Source: Candidatus Gastranaerophilales bacterium (GTDB lineage Bacteria > Cyanobacteriota > Vampirovibrionia > Gastranaerophilales > Gastranaerophilaceae). From it: DNA of 64,000 nt. Where the stretch lies: contig CALUWC010000009.1 in the NCBI GenBank assembly GCA_944324395.1, positions 26,281-90,280 on the forward strand, read 5' to 3'. Below, piece after piece: positions 9,447-18,519 of the stretch. The notes beneath the pieces were generated by a model, which did no database searches, had not been told where the DNA came from, and was given only the letters and a program-made list of their open reading frames with translations. Both the position numbers and the translations under genes were made by a program. Each line of letters opens with the position of its first letter. Position 1 is the stretch's first letter.

Positions 9447-10046
9447 ATGTACAGCGGAGTTGCATCAGGAATATTTGCAATAAGAAACTGCGACAAAACA
9501 ACCAATGGCGACATTGGCAGACTTCCGGTAACAGTCGGACAAAGTGCGGCTGTTATTAAAGCCGGTGCACAATATAACAACGCCATAGCCAAACCTATAA
9601 AAATTATTCTGGATACATGTGATGATATAGCAAAATCAGATAAAGTTTTTAATGGACTTAAAAAAGTTGTAAAATTTGCATCAGATAACGTAAACCCGCT
9701 TATTGTAGCATCAAGCGGAGTAAAAGTTGCATTAGCAGATAAAGAAGAGAGAAAAAGCACACTTATAACTGAAGCAGGAACTTTAGCAGGTATGTTTCTC
9801 GGCGAAGGCTGGATGAAAAAACACCTTGATAATATTCTGGCAAAACTTCCAATAAATAAAAAATGGCTTCCGATAGTAAAAGGAATTGTTTTTGTAACAG
9901 GATCAATTTCAGCCTCAACTCTTGGCAGCAAAATTGGTAAAAAAGCTGCAGAATATTGGGATAAGCCTTTAGTAAATAATGAAAAACAGCTTGTTTCTGA
10001 TAATAATTCCGATAAAGTTTATAAACCTCTGGATTACAAATCATAA
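9447..10046 (+). CDS. Unknown glycine/alanine-rich protein, possibly membrane-associated
   Basis: I do not recognise this 199-residue protein. It has two weakly hydrophobic stretches: one around PLIVASSGVKVALA, and one near the C-terminus (LPIVKGIVFVTGSISASTLG) followed by a charged tail. There is no clear signal peptide. The upstream 99 bp contain a purine-rich ggaaagg 12-18 nt before the ATG. In general character (Gly/Ala-rich hydrophobic patches, lysine-rich ends, Asn-rich tail) it resembles the unknown proteins at 33304 and 43761, but I see no alignable motif. Coding potential is supported by a long frame with codon use like its neighbours. Confidence 0.7.
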   Translation: MYSGVASGIFAIRNCDKTTNGDIGRLPVTVGQSAAVIKAGAQYNNAIAKPIKIILDTCDDIAKSDKVFNGLKKVVKFASDNVNPLIVASSGVKVALADKEERKSTLITEAGTLAGMFLGEGWMKKHLDNILAKLPINKKWLPIVKGIVFVTGSISASTLGSKIGKKAAEYWDKPLVNNEKQLVSDNNSDKVYKPLDYKS

Positions 10047-10055
10047 AATTTTTAA

Positions 10056-10084
10056 TTGCCCATAGGTATTTGTTGAGTTATAAT
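10056..10084 (+). promoter_or_regulatory. Promoter of dapF
   Basis: TTGCCC (10056-10061), a 17-bp spacer, and a perfect TATAAT (10079-10084), about 22 bp before the dapF start. Confidence 0.6.
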
Positions 10085-10105
10085 TCCAAGAAAAAGGATG
10101 AAATT

Positions 10106-10945
10106 ATGACAACAATAAATATAACAAAAATGCAGGGCTGCGGTAACGATTTTGTAATTTTAGATTACGGCGAGTATGAAAAAAGCGGACTCTCAATGGA
10201 AAAATTAGCCCAAAAACTTTGTGACAGACATTTTGGAATCGGTGCTGACGGAATGATAATTCCAGACATAAAAACTAATGATAACAATACCGATATTGGC
10301 TGGTATTTTTACAACTCAGACGGCTCAACAGCACAGATGTGCGGAAACGGTATGAGATGTTTTGCAAAATATGTCTATGACAAACAGCTTGTTAATAAAA
10401 AACAATTCAGTGTAAACACATCTGCAGGGATAATCAGTCCTGAAATCCTGGATAACGGAATGGTGAAAGTTAATATGGGAAAACCAATTCTTGAAAATGA
10501 AAAAATACCTTTTAAAGGAGAAAGAAAAGTTCATGTAAAAGAGTGCGAATTTGAGATTACTCCGGTATCTATGGGAAATCCTCACTGTGTGATTTTTACT
10601 GATGAAGATCCGATGTATCTTGCTCAAACATACGGTCCTGATATGGAAGTTCACCCGTATTTCCCGGAGAAAACAAATACCGAATTTGTAAAAATTCTCT
10701 CAAAACAAGAAATAAAAATGTGTGTGTATGAACGCGGCTGCGGAATAACTTTAGCCTGCGGAACAGGTGCCTGTGCAAGTGTTGTTGCTGGAGTTTTAAA
10801 TAACTTAACAGAACAGAATGTCAAAGTCAATCTGCCCGGCGGGGCTGTAAACGTTGAATGGTGCGGGAATCGTGAAAATCCTGACAGAGATATTTATCTT
10901 ACAGGACCCGCTCAATACAGTTTCACAGCAGAATACATGTTGTAA
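10106..10945 (+). CDS. dapF: Diaminopimelate epimerase
   Basis: Interconverts LL- and meso-diaminopimelate, supplying lysine and peptidoglycan precursors. The opening KMQGCGNDFVILD, the first catalytic cysteine in MCGNGMRC, the substrate motif GNPHCV and the second catalytic cysteine in ACGTGACAS are all in place. The 279-residue length is normal. The ATG at 10106 has aaaaaggatgaaatt upstream, so a longer TTG reading from 10070 is rejected. It has its own promoter, and its stop codon lies inside the -35 region of the following ribosomal operon promoter. Confidence 0.97.
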   Translation: MTTINITKMQGCGNDFVILDYGEYEKSGLSMEKLAQKLCDRHFGIGADGMIIPDIKTNDNNTDIGWYFYNSDGSTAQMCGNGMRCFAKYVYDKQLVNKKQFSVNTSAGIISPEILDNGMVKVNMGKPILENEKIPFKGERKVHVKECEFEITPVSMGNPHCVIFTDEDPMYLAQTYGPDMEVHPYFPEKTNTEFVKILSKQEIKMCVYERGCGITLACGTGACASVVAGVLNNLTEQNVKVNLPGGAVNVEWCGNRENPDRDIYLTGPAQYSFTAEYML

Positions 10946-10969
10946 TAATTTCTTTTTTCATGGTAAGAT
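10940..10969 (+). promoter_or_regulatory. Promoter of the rpsF-ssb-rpsR operon
   Basis: TTGTAA (10940-10945) overlaps the dapF stop codon. An 18-bp spacer leads to TAAGAT (10964-10969), preceded by TGG as an extended -10. It lies about 40 bp upstream of rpsF. Confidence 0.6.
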
Positions 10970-11009
10970 TTAATCATACACTAGAAAAATAGTAAAAGGA
11001 GAAATTTAA

Positions 11010-11309
11010 ATGAAAAATTATGAATTGTTAACTATATTCAAGCCGAATTTAGATGCGGAAGAAATTGACAAAGCTGTAGAAAAAATCAGTTCAGTTATTG
11101 TTGATTTTGGCGGAAACGTTGTTTCTACAGACAAAACAGGAAGAAAAAAATTAGCTTATGATATTCAAAATTTCAGAGACGGTTTTTTCACAACTATGAT
11201 TTTAGCTTTACCGGCTGACAAAGTTGCTGAATTCAAAAGACAATTAAGATTAAGCGACAATATCTTAAGAACAATGTTTATGGAAGTTTCAGAAAAAGCT
11301 TCTGTATAA
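11010..11309 (+). CDS. rpsF: 30S ribosomal protein S6
   Basis: Binds the central domain of 16S rRNA together with S18. The protein shows the S6 pattern: MKNYELLTIFKPNLD at the start, GRKKLAYDI in the middle and LRLSDNILRTM near the end. At 99 residues it is of normal length. A strong aaaaggagaaattta ribosome site precedes the ATG. It opens the classic rpsF-ssb-rpsR operon. Confidence 0.97.
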   Translation: MKNYELLTIFKPNLDAEEIDKAVEKISSVIVDFGGNVVSTDKTGRKKLAYDIQNFRDGFFTTMILALPADKVAEFKRQLRLSDNILRTMFMEVSEKASV

Positions 11310-11332
11310 TTTGAAAAATTAAGGAAACGAAA

Positions 11333-11743
11333 ATGACATTAGCAAAAGCAGTAGTTACAGGAATAGTTTACAAAACACCAAAAACCGGATACACATCTAA
11401 TAATGTTGCGGTTTCGTCTTTTGTGCTAAACATAGGAACACAGGAAGAAACACTTGTAAGAGTTATTTCTAAAAGACAATCTCTTGAAGAAATCGTTTCA
11501 GGACTGACAAAGAACCAGAAAGTTCTTGTTGAAGGCAGACTGCAAAACGGCATCAGCAAAATGGATGACGGTACAGAAAAGAAAGTTTTTGAAATTGAAG
11601 CTGCTGTTATTGAACTTATGGGCGGTTCTTCAACCTCAGAGGCATCTCACAATGAAGGTGATATTTTAACATTCGGAGAAATGGAATCCTCACCTGATGC
11701 GAATACTGATGTTCTGATGGATGATGAAGAAGTCCCGTTCTAA
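11333..11743 (+). CDS. ssb: Single-stranded DNA-binding protein
   Basis: OB-fold protein that coats single-stranded DNA in replication and repair. The N-terminal OB region runs through VLVEGRLQNG. The acidic tail ends DDEEVPF, matching the conserved C-terminal tip that docks partner proteins. At 136 residues it is on the short side, with a brief linker. Its place between rpsF and rpsR is the standard operon position and supports the call, although the OB-fold is fairly diverged from well-known SSBs. AAGGA sits upstream of the ATG. Confidence 0.93.
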   Translation: MTLAKAVVTGIVYKTPKTGYTSNNVAVSSFVLNIGTQEETLVRVISKRQSLEEIVSGLTKNQKVLVEGRLQNGISKMDDGTEKKVFEIEAAVIELMGGSSTSEASHNEGDILTFGEMESSPDANTDVLMDDEEVPF

Positions 11744-11798
11744 ATATAATTTTGTAATTAAGTAATAGAAAATAAGGCTAGAAAGGCAAATTAAACAA

Positions 11799-12026
11799 AT
11801 GGCAAGACAAGAAGATAAGAAAAAACGCAAAAATTGCAGTCTTTGTGCAGACAAAGTTACATCTATTGACTACAAAGATGCTGCAAAGTTAAAAAGATAC
11901 TTAACTGAAGCAGGAAAAATCATTCCGAGAAGAATTACCGGAAACTGTGCAGCACACCAGAGAATGGTTGCAAAAGCAATTAAAAAAGCCAGAGAAGCTG
12001 CAATTATAAGTTACGTTTTTGACTAA
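11799..12026 (+). CDS. rpsR: 30S ribosomal protein S18
   Basis: Pairs with S6 on the small subunit. The 75-residue protein contains YKDAAKLKRYLTEAGKI and PRRITGNCAAHQRMVAKAIKKAR, the core S18 signature. The N-terminus has a CxxC-like pair (CSLC), seen in zinc-type S18 variants; whether it binds zinc is not shown. It is the last gene of the operon and is followed by a hairpin terminator. Confidence 0.97.
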   Translation: MARQEDKKKRKNCSLCADKVTSIDYKDAAKLKRYLTEAGKIIPRRITGNCAAHQRMVAKAIKKAREAAIISYVFD

Positions 12027-12042
12027 TAACAAAAATATATCA

Positions 12043-12080
12043 AGCACCCTGTCTGAACTTCGGTCAGGGTGCTTTGTTAT
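12043..12080 (+). terminator. Intrinsic terminator after rpsR
   Basis: A perfect 9-bp inverted repeat, AGCACCCTG (12043-12051) and CAGGGTGCT (12065-12073), encloses a 13-nt loop. It is followed by a short T-rich tail. Confidence 0.85.
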
Positions 12081-12122
12081 ATTGATACAGCAATAAAATA
12101 ATTGTTCAATAGGAAATCATTT

Positions 12123-12284
12123 ATGATAGTAAAAAACATCACAAAATTTGGAAATAGCTGGGGAATAATTATCCCTCCTGCAATTTTGAAACTACTTTCA
12201 ATAAATCCTGTTACAGATCAGGTTATATTAGATGTGCAAGATAATGAAATCAGAATAAAAAAAATTAAAAAAGACGAAAAATAA
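12123..12284 (+). CDS. Small AbrB/MazE-like DNA-binding protein
   Basis: A 53-residue protein with the swapped-hairpin pattern of SpoVT/AbrB and MazE antitoxins: a KFGNSWGIIIPPAILKLL core followed by a VILDVQDNEIRIKK strand. The ATG at 12123 has aggaaatcattt upstream and is preferred to a TTG at 12102. Family members act as transcriptional regulators or as antitoxins. No toxin gene lies beside it: the ribosomal operon ends upstream and spoIID begins 41 bp downstream. I therefore favour a stand-alone regulator or an orphaned antitoxin. Confidence 0.8.
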   Translation: MIVKNITKFGNSWGIIIPPAILKLLSINPVTDQVILDVQDNEIRIKKIKKDEK

Positions 12285-12325
12285 TTTAAATTTTTTGTTT
12301 GTAATGTTTATCATATAATATAAAT

Positions 12326-14059
12326 ATGAAGAAGTTGGGAATTGCTTTAGGTATAAATTTATTATTACTAGCATTTGCGACCCCCGCAGTGTATTCTGCT
12401 GCGATGTATAGAGATATTCCGCAAACAACGCTTATGATTGCAAAAAATGCGGCAATGGAAGAATCTTCTTGTATTCCCGGCTCCAAAATTGTTCGAGTCG
12501 GAATAGGGACAAATAATTTTAAAACTTATGAATGGGAGAATTCTGCGATATACGGTACCGGAGAATTTGAAGTTTACAACAACAAAACATACATAAATAC
12601 CTATGACAGCAACAATGTAATAAATATCTCAATGGTCGGGAAAATTTTTGTATTGACTGATGCTGAAGGTAATACCATTGCTAAAGTTTCAGGTCCGATT
12701 ATTTTCAAAACCGATTTCGGATTTTTAGGTATACAGGATTTAAAAAGAGCCGGAAAAGATGCTATCTACAGAGGGAAATTAGAGCTTGTTGCATCATCTG
12801 CAAAACCTGGTAAATTTTATACAGTAAACACTTTGCCTGTTGAAGAATATTTAAAAGGTGTTGTTCCCAACGAAATGCCTGTACGTTTTGGATTGGAAGC
12901 ATTGAAAGCTCAAAGTGTAGCTGCAAGAAATTATGTTCTATCCCCGAGAACAAAAAGTAACCCTCATTATGATGTTGTAGATTCCGTAGCAAGTCAGGTG
13001 TATTTCGGAGCGAATACTGAAAAAGATTTGTCAAATAGAGCAGTCAGAGAAACTACAGGTATTGTAGCTTTATACGGCTGGGACTTGATTCTTGCACAAT
13101 ATTCATCAACTGCCGGAGGTTATACAGAAAGCTACCATAATGCATTTTCTGACCCGCTGACAAAAAAGTTCCCGCCTGAGCATAAGCCATACCTGACAGC
13201 AAAACCTGATTATCCCGATATTGAACCTTTAAATAGCGAAGAAGCTGCTGCAGAATTTTATAAATCAAAACCGAAATCTTTTGATGAACAATCATCATAC
13301 TTCCGCTGGGAAAGAGAATGGAACGGGCAGGAAATTCAAGATGCAGTACAGGCTAATATTGCAGCACAAAGTACTACAGGATTTATCAAACCGACAGTCG
13401 AAAAAGGTGAAACTATCGGTATTATCAAAAAATTAAATGTTTTAAAACGCGGCGATTCAGGTAAAATTATAAAACTTGAAATCCAAACAGATAACGGCAA
13501 TTACACAGTTGAAAAAGAACTCGTAATAAGAAGACTGCTGACTAATCACGGCAAAACCCTGCCGAGTGCTAATGTCGTATTTGAACATGAATATGACGAA
13601 GATGGTAATTTAATTTATATTAAAGCCTACGGCGGCGGATTCGGACATGGAGTTGGGCTAAGCCAGTATGGTGCAGGTTATATGGGAAACGAATTACATA
13701 AATCATTTGATGAAATTTTAAAACATTATTACAGCGAAATCACTCTGGCTACAGTACCTGCCGTTTTATCTGCAAATCAGGGACAAAACAAAGTAATTCA
13801 GAGTTTTTGGACAAAAGACGGCAAAGCTTATTTAGTTGTAGATAACAAATATAATATGGATTATATTGATGCCAGTATAAATAATGTTGACGAAAAAATA
13901 ACACTGGATACATCTCAAAGATATAACAGAATTGATTTGTCCGAATATTTACAAAAAGGAATGAATACGGTAATATTTTCATATCCGGCAATACATGGAA
14001 AAAATAAAGGGATAAGATTATATATAGAATTGGCGGGAGATGATGACAGCAACAGCTAA
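12326..14059 (+). CDS. SpoIID/LytB domain protein (peptidoglycan-modifying)
   Basis: SpoIID proteins are lytic transglycosylases acting on glycan strands lacking stem peptides; the same domain occurs in non-spore-formers, including cyanobacteria. A signal peptide spans residues 1-26. The family core is clear: PVEEYLKGVVPNEMP with the catalytic glutamate region, LEALKAQSVAARNYVL, AQYSSTAGGYTES and GFGHGVGLSQYGAGYMG. About 100 residues after the core have no assigned role. The ATG is 6 nt downstream of TATAAT (12314-12319) and lacks a ribosome site. It overlaps murJ by 20 bp, which ties it to wall synthesis rather than sporulation. Confidence 0.92.
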   Translation: MKKLGIALGINLLLLAFATPAVYSAAMYRDIPQTTLMIAKNAAMEESSCIPGSKIVRVGIGTNNFKTYEWENSAIYGTGEFEVYNNKTYINTYDSNNVINISMVGKIFVLTDAEGNTIAKVSGPIIFKTDFGFLGIQDLKRAGKDAIYRGKLELVASSAKPGKFYTVNTLPVEEYLKGVVPNEMPVRFGLEALKAQSVAARNYVLSPRTKSNPHYDVVDSVASQVYFGANTEKDLSNRAVRETTGIVALYGWDLILAQYSSTAGGYTESYHNAFSDPLTKKFPPEHKPYLTAKPDYPDIEPLNSEEAAAEFYKSKPKSFDEQSSYFRWEREWNGQEIQDAVQANIAAQSTTGFIKPTVEKGETIGIIKKLNVLKRGDSGKIIKLEIQTDNGNYTVEKELVIRRLLTNHGKTLPSANVVFEHEYDEDGNLIYIKAYGGGFGHGVGLSQYGAGYMGNELHKSFDEILKHYYSEITLATVPAVLSANQGQNKVIQSFWTKDGKAYLVVDNKYNMDYIDASINNVDEKITLDTSQRYNRIDLSEYLQKGMNTVIFSYPAIHGKNKGIRLYIELAGDDDSNS

Positions 14060-15641
14060 CGAAAACAAAGCACCCAGTTTACTAAAAGCCGCATGGTTGA
14101 TTGCAGTTGTAACTATCGTAAGTAAACTTATAGGATTTGTCAGAGATATAATTATTGCTAATTATTACGGGGCTTCACTTGTTTCTGATGCTTATTACTA
14201 TGCATATCAGATACCTTCATTATCTTTGATTTTACTTGGCGGTGTCGGAGGTCCTTTTCACAGTGCAACCGTTGCTATATTTTCCAAACTTATACCAAAC
14301 TTGAATGAAAAACCATCTGAAAAAGTTAACCGGTTATATTCAACATTTATGAATGCAACTATTATCTTTTTTCTGATATTATCCGCTATAATCTTTTTAT
14401 TTCCTAAACAGATAATGGGTTTGATAATCTCGGGCGGCTCAAATGAAATGGTAAATCTTGCAGCTGCACACCTGAAAATTATGACTCCGCTTCTTGTTAT
14501 TGGCGGAATTGTCGGAATATATTACGGAATTCTAATTATTTACAGACAGTTTATGCTTCCAAATCTCTCACCAATAATTATGAGTCTTGCAATAATTGGT
14601 GTAGTTATGGGAGTACCAAATGATCAAAAAGGTTATGCCCTTGCATGGGCTACTACAATTGGTGCTGTCTTACAGCTTATTATCCAATATCCTAATATAA
14701 GAAAACTCGGTTACAGATTAAAACCGGTTTTTGAATTTACAAATAATCAAAACTTTAAAGAAATTTGCGAACTGCTGTTTCCTGCAGTGTTAAGTTCAAC
14801 TGTCGGACAAATACATATTTATGTCGATATGTTTTTTACCTCCTCAATATCAGAAGGGGCCTGGACTGCTATAGGTTATGCCAACAGAGTGTTTCAATTC
14901 CCGGTAGGGATTCTGGTTACGGCATTTCTGGTTCCGTTGTTCCCAATATTTGCAAGACTTGTAGCTGATAAAGATTATGACGGAATAAAAAAATATTTTA
15001 ATAAAGGTGTCGGAGTACTATTTTTCGGAGCAATACCTATTATTATAGGAATACTTGTTGTCGGAATGGACGCTGTCAGACTTGTATTTGAACATGGGGT
15101 ATTTGATAAAAATGCAACTTTTATGGTTACGGAAGCATTATGGTTTTTATCTGTTTCAATAATTCCTTACGTATTCAGAGATTCCATAACAAGAGTTTAT
15201 TACTCTTTTAACGATTCTGCAACACCGTTTATTGTCGCTTTTTCGTCTATTGTATTAAAACTTATTCTGAATTATGTATTGATTACTAAAATGCATTTTG
15301 GAATCGGCGGAATTACCCTATCAACATCACTGGTAACATTATTTAATGCATGTATTTTAGGAATTTTAATTACTAAAAAAATAAAAATGGATTATAAATC
15401 ATTATTTACAAACTTGTTAAAAATGTGCATTTCAGGTATTATAGCACTTGGGGTATGCTGGTTATGTGCAATAGAAATAGATAACCTTGTTCACCTTCCT
15501 AAAATTCCGTTTGAAATTATAAAAATAAGTCTGATAGCAATTATCTGCCTGGCTGTATATATCCCGTTAAATTTACTATTCAAAATGGAATATGCAGGCG
15601 AGTTGTTTAATAGATTGTCAGCAAAAATTTTAAGAAAATAA
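14040..15641 (+). CDS. murJ: Lipid II flippase MurJ
   Basis: Moves lipid II across the inner membrane for peptidoglycan assembly. The 533-residue polytopic protein has about 14 hydrophobic helices and MviN/MurJ signatures: IVTIVSKLIGFVRDIIIANYYG near the N-terminus, SDAYYYAYQIPSL, and a long conserved FPVGILVTAFLVPLFPIFAR segment. The start overlaps the end of spoIID in another frame, and gggag touches the first of two adjacent ATG codons, which suggests translational coupling. Confidence 0.95.
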   Translation: MMTATANENKAPSLLKAAWLIAVVTIVSKLIGFVRDIIIANYYGASLVSDAYYYAYQIPSLSLILLGGVGGPFHSATVAIFSKLIPNLNEKPSEKVNRLYSTFMNATIIFFLILSAIIFLFPKQIMGLIISGGSNEMVNLAAAHLKIMTPLLVIGGIVGIYYGILIIYRQFMLPNLSPIIMSLAIIGVVMGVPNDQKGYALAWATTIGAVLQLIIQYPNIRKLGYRLKPVFEFTNNQNFKEICELLFPAVLSSTVGQIHIYVDMFFTSSISEGAWTAIGYANRVFQFPVGILVTAFLVPLFPIFARLVADKDYDGIKKYFNKGVGVLFFGAIPIIIGILVVGMDAVRLVFEHGVFDKNATFMVTEALWFLSVSIIPYVFRDSITRVYYSFNDSATPFIVAFSSIVLKLILNYVLITKMHFGIGGITLSTSLVTLFNACILGILITKKIKMDYKSLFTNLLKMCISGIIALGVCWLCAIEIDNLVHLPKIPFEIIKISLIAIICLAVYIPLNLLFKMEYAGELFNRLSAKILRK

Positions 15642-15681
15642 GATAATTTAAAAATAAGATAAGCAGAGTTAAGATTAGCTT

Positions 15682-16032
15682 ATGAGATTAGAAATAGGTC
15701 CATACATCGGTAATAACAAAGTTCGGCTGGACTTTAAAAGAAGTCCGGACAGGCCTGATAATATTCATAGTTACGAAATTGACAAATCTAAGGCTGACGA
15801 ATTTGTAAAAAAATATAATGCACAAGAAAGAAAACTGTTGGATTTAACAATAGTATCTGTTGCATTTTTCTCAATTTTGGGCTGGTTTGCAGGGGTAAGA
15901 AAGCGTTCTTTTGCCTGGGCTGTTATAGGAATACCGGCGGGAGTAATAACAGGCTTGGGATTAGGAGCATTGATTTCGTCGTATAGAAAAAATAATCTTA
16001 TGGACAAATACAATGTAAAACAAGCAGACTAA
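15682..16032 (+). CDS. Unknown small membrane protein
   Basis: I do not recognise this 116-residue protein. The N-terminal half is soluble and charged. Two hydrophobic segments follow: TIVSVAFFSILGWFAGV, and a glycine-rich one around WAVIGIPAGVITGLGLGALI. They are joined by a short basic loop, so both ends probably face the cytoplasm. It lies between murJ and another small membrane protein on the same strand, and may be co-transcribed with them. Confidence 0.68.
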   Translation: MRLEIGPYIGNNKVRLDFKRSPDRPDNIHSYEIDKSKADEFVKKYNAQERKLLDLTIVSVAFFSILGWFAGVRKRSFAWAVIGIPAGVITGLGLGALISSYRKNNLMDKYNVKQAD

Positions 16033-16056
16033 TCAAAAGAATTTAACGGGGCTGGT

Positions 16057-16509
16057 ATGAAAGAGTTTTTAAAATCAAATATAGACGAAACACCTTCTAT
16101 GATTATTTTAGGAATTATACTGCTGTATTTATTAGCGGCAGGATTTGTTTCGTATTTAGCATTCCTGCACCGGCTGACAATTTTAAATGCAGCAATAATA
16201 ATCGTCATTTTTACTTTAATGTATATACCAAGATTTTTAATAATAAAAAAACTTTTGAAAAAAGATGAAGTAAAAATAATAGAAAATTATATTATGATAA
16301 ACGGAGTCGGCATTGATTTATCTGAGATACAAGATTTTAGGATAGAAGCATCAAAACCGCAGGTTGTATTTTTTATCAATAACAAAATGCTTGTCTTTTA
16401 CCACGCAAAGTTCTATTTAAAACTTCCCGCAGAGGAAATAGCTTTTTCAGTTATAGGCTCGGCAAAAATACAACTTTTAAAAGAATTTTTACAACAACTT
16501 CTCAGCTAA
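16057..16509 (+). CDS. Unknown two-helix membrane protein with a C-terminal soluble domain
   Basis: The 150-residue protein has two adjacent transmembrane helices (about 15-37 and 43-65). A soluble region of alternating strands follows (IIENYIMINGVGIDLSEI, VVFFINNKMLVFY), whose spacing is reminiscent of bacterial PH-like domains. No family is certain. The ATG follows ggggctggt, a usable ribosome site. The last codon lies 1 bp from the convergent cysS stop. Confidence 0.7.
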   Translation: MKEFLKSNIDETPSMIILGIILLYLLAAGFVSYLAFLHRLTILNAAIIIVIFTLMYIPRFLIIKKLLKKDEVKIIENYIMINGVGIDLSEIQDFRIEASKPQVVFFINNKMLVFYHAKFYLKLPAEEIAFSVIGSAKIQLLKEFLQQLLS

Positions 16510-16510
16510 A

Positions 16511-17884
16511 TTATTTAGCCTCAAGTGTAGTACCTTCTTTTGTATCTTTTACAACAATACCTGCACTATCAAAAGCAACACGAATTTTATCAGCAATATC
16601 CCAGTTCTTTTCTATTCTTGCCTGTTTTCTGAGTTCAAGAATTTCATTAATAGAACTGAACGTCTGTCCCAGAACCTCAGATGTTTTTTCAATTGCATTA
16701 GAAATTTCATCATCGGTTAAAGCAGCTTTTTCAAACGTAAATCCGAGAGCCGAACCGAGCTTATAAAGCAAGGTATAAGCATTTTTTTCACCTTTGTTAG
16801 CCTTTGTTGCTAAATCAAAAAGCACTGCCAGAGCCTTTGAAGTATTCAAATCATCATCCATAGCTTCTACAAAAGCTTTATATTCATCAGTTGCTTTAAT
16901 ATCGAGAGTTTCATTTAGCGGAGTTTGCTTTGCATTAGTCAAACGTTTTGCACCAGCCTGAGCTGCAGACAAAGCTTCATCAGAAAATTCCACAGGCATT
17001 CTGTAATGATTTGTCAAAATAAATAATCTCAAAGTGTTGGCATCATAATTTTTTAGCATTTCGTCAATCGTTAAGAAGTTTCCAAGAGACTTAGACATTT
17101 TTTCTTTGTTGATGGTTACAAAACCGTTATGAAGCCAATAATTCACAAATTTGCAGCCGTTTGCACATTCTGACTGTGCAATTTCATTTTCATGATGCGG
17201 AAATATCAAATCTGCACCGCCGGCGTGTATATCAATTGTTTGTCCTAAATATTTTCTGCTCATAGCAGAGCATTCAATATGCCACCCGGGTCTGCCTACT
17301 CCCCATGGTGACTTATAGCCGAATTTTTCATCTTTTTTCCACAGTGCAAAATCCAGAGGATCTTCCTTATGTTCTCCAACTTCAATTCTTGCCCCGCTTT
17401 CCAATTGATCAATAGGCTGTTTAGAAAGATAACCGTACTTCGGAAATTTTTTCACTCTGAAATAAACATCCCCGTTTGCTTCATAGGCATATCCTTTTTC
17501 TATCAAAACCTTGACCATTGCAATCATCTCGCCCAGCGTTTTAGTTGCAAATGGTTCAATATCAGGTTTTAAAGTATTAAGAGCTTTCATTGAATTTGAA
17601 AACTGGTTATACCAGTACCGAGAAACTTCTTCCGGAGTTTTACCCTCTTTTTCTGCTTTTTTAAGAATCTTATCATCAACATCTGTAACATTACGGCAAT
17701 ACGTGACATTGTACCCCTTGAATTTTAAATACCTGTACAAAACATCCCAGGTAATATAACATCTTGCATGACCCAGATGAGCGTAATCATAAACTGTAGG
17801 TCCGCACACGTACATTTTTACTTTATTTTCTTCAATTGGTTTAAATTCTTCAATAGTATTTGTGTAAGAGTTGAATAATCGCAT
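16511..17884 (-). CDS. cysS: Cysteinyl-tRNA synthetase
   Basis: Charges tRNA-Cys. It has the class I motifs: the HIGH variant HLGHAR after PTVYDYA, and KMSKSLGNFLT. The CSAMSRKYLG and FPHHENEIAQSE stretches carry zinc-binding and active-site residues. The 457-residue length is normal. The ATG at 17884 has an aaaaggggattttta ribosome site. It is divergent from the unknown gene at 18046. Confidence 0.97.
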   Translation of the reverse strand: MRLFNSYTNTIEEFKPIEENKVKMYVCGPTVYDYAHLGHARCYITWDVLYRYLKFKGYNVTYCRNVTDVDDKILKKAEKEGKTPEEVSRYWYNQFSNSMKALNTLKPDIEPFATKTLGEMIAMVKVLIEKGYAYEANGDVYFRVKKFPKYGYLSKQPIDQLESGARIEVGEHKEDPLDFALWKKDEKFGYKSPWGVGRPGWHIECSAMSRKYLGQTIDIHAGGADLIFPHHENEIAQSECANGCKFVNYWLHNGFVTINKEKMSKSLGNFLTIDEMLKNYDANTLRLFILTNHYRMPVEFSDEALSAAQAGAKRLTNAKQTPLNETLDIKATDEYKAFVEAMDDDLNTSKALAVLFDLATKANKGEKNAYTLLYKLGSALGFTFEKAALTDDEISNAIEKTSEVLGQTFSSINEILELRKQARIEKNWDIADKIRVAFDSAGIVVKDTKEGTTLEAK

Positions 17885-18045
17885 GTAAAAATCCCCTTTT
17901 TACCCATTTTATAACAAACAAATTGATAAATGTAAATAAATGTAAAAAATATATGTAATATATACACTTTATAGCAATTATAAATATTCAAAGTTGTTTA
18001 TATACATGTGTCAATATATTTATAATAGTAAAGGAGAAGTATATT

Positions 18046-18519
18046 ATGACAGATCAAATCAAGTATGTGCCAACAGTTATACGCTGGGAAGAAAATGGAA
18101 AAATTCAACAGCGAACTATGAAAATTGAAGAAGGATTTTCTTTTAATTTTGAACAATCCAAGAAAAAATACGATGCAAAAACATACAATTCACCGGGGAA
18201 AGCACCTATTTTATACTTGAAAAAAGAAGATGCATACAATATTTTGGGATTATCACACGCAAACGAAAACGGATACACCAATAAAAACGGTGAAAAAATC
18301 TATGTATTAGATCACAAAGATATGGAAGCCGCAAGAAAAGCCGAGCAGTCAAATATGGTTGATAACCTGACTCATCAGCACGTAAGCTGGGCAGGTTACG
18401 GTGCCAGAGTAAAAGATGTTGCATTTACCACTAACGGAAATCTGAGTATTATACATAACGGCACCAATGCTCAAGGAAAACGAGAAGAATATCAGATTTC
18501 TATCTTCTATAAAAAATAA
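18046..18519 (+). CDS. Unknown soluble protein
   Basis: I do not recognise this 157-residue protein. It has no signal peptide or membrane segment and is rich in Lys, Asn and aromatic residues, with a mixed alpha/beta appearance. The start is well supported: aaaggagaagtatatt precedes the ATG and a TATAAT box lies at 18021-18026. The gene converges with the MpaA-like peptidase, leaving no gap. Confidence 0.72.
   Translation: MTDQIKYVPTVIRWEENGKIQQRTMKIEEGFSFNFEQSKKKYDAKTYNSPGKAPILYLKKEDAYNILGLSHANENGYTNKNGEKIYVLDHKDMEAARKAEQSNMVDNLTHQHVSWAGYGARVKDVAFTTNGNLSIIHNGTNAQGKREEYQISIFYKK

Noticed and set aside
12043..12325. Toxin-antitoxin pair around the AbrB-like gene
   Set aside because: Only the antitoxin-like protein exists. 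The 41-bp gap to spoIID cannot hold a toxin and upstream is a terminator.
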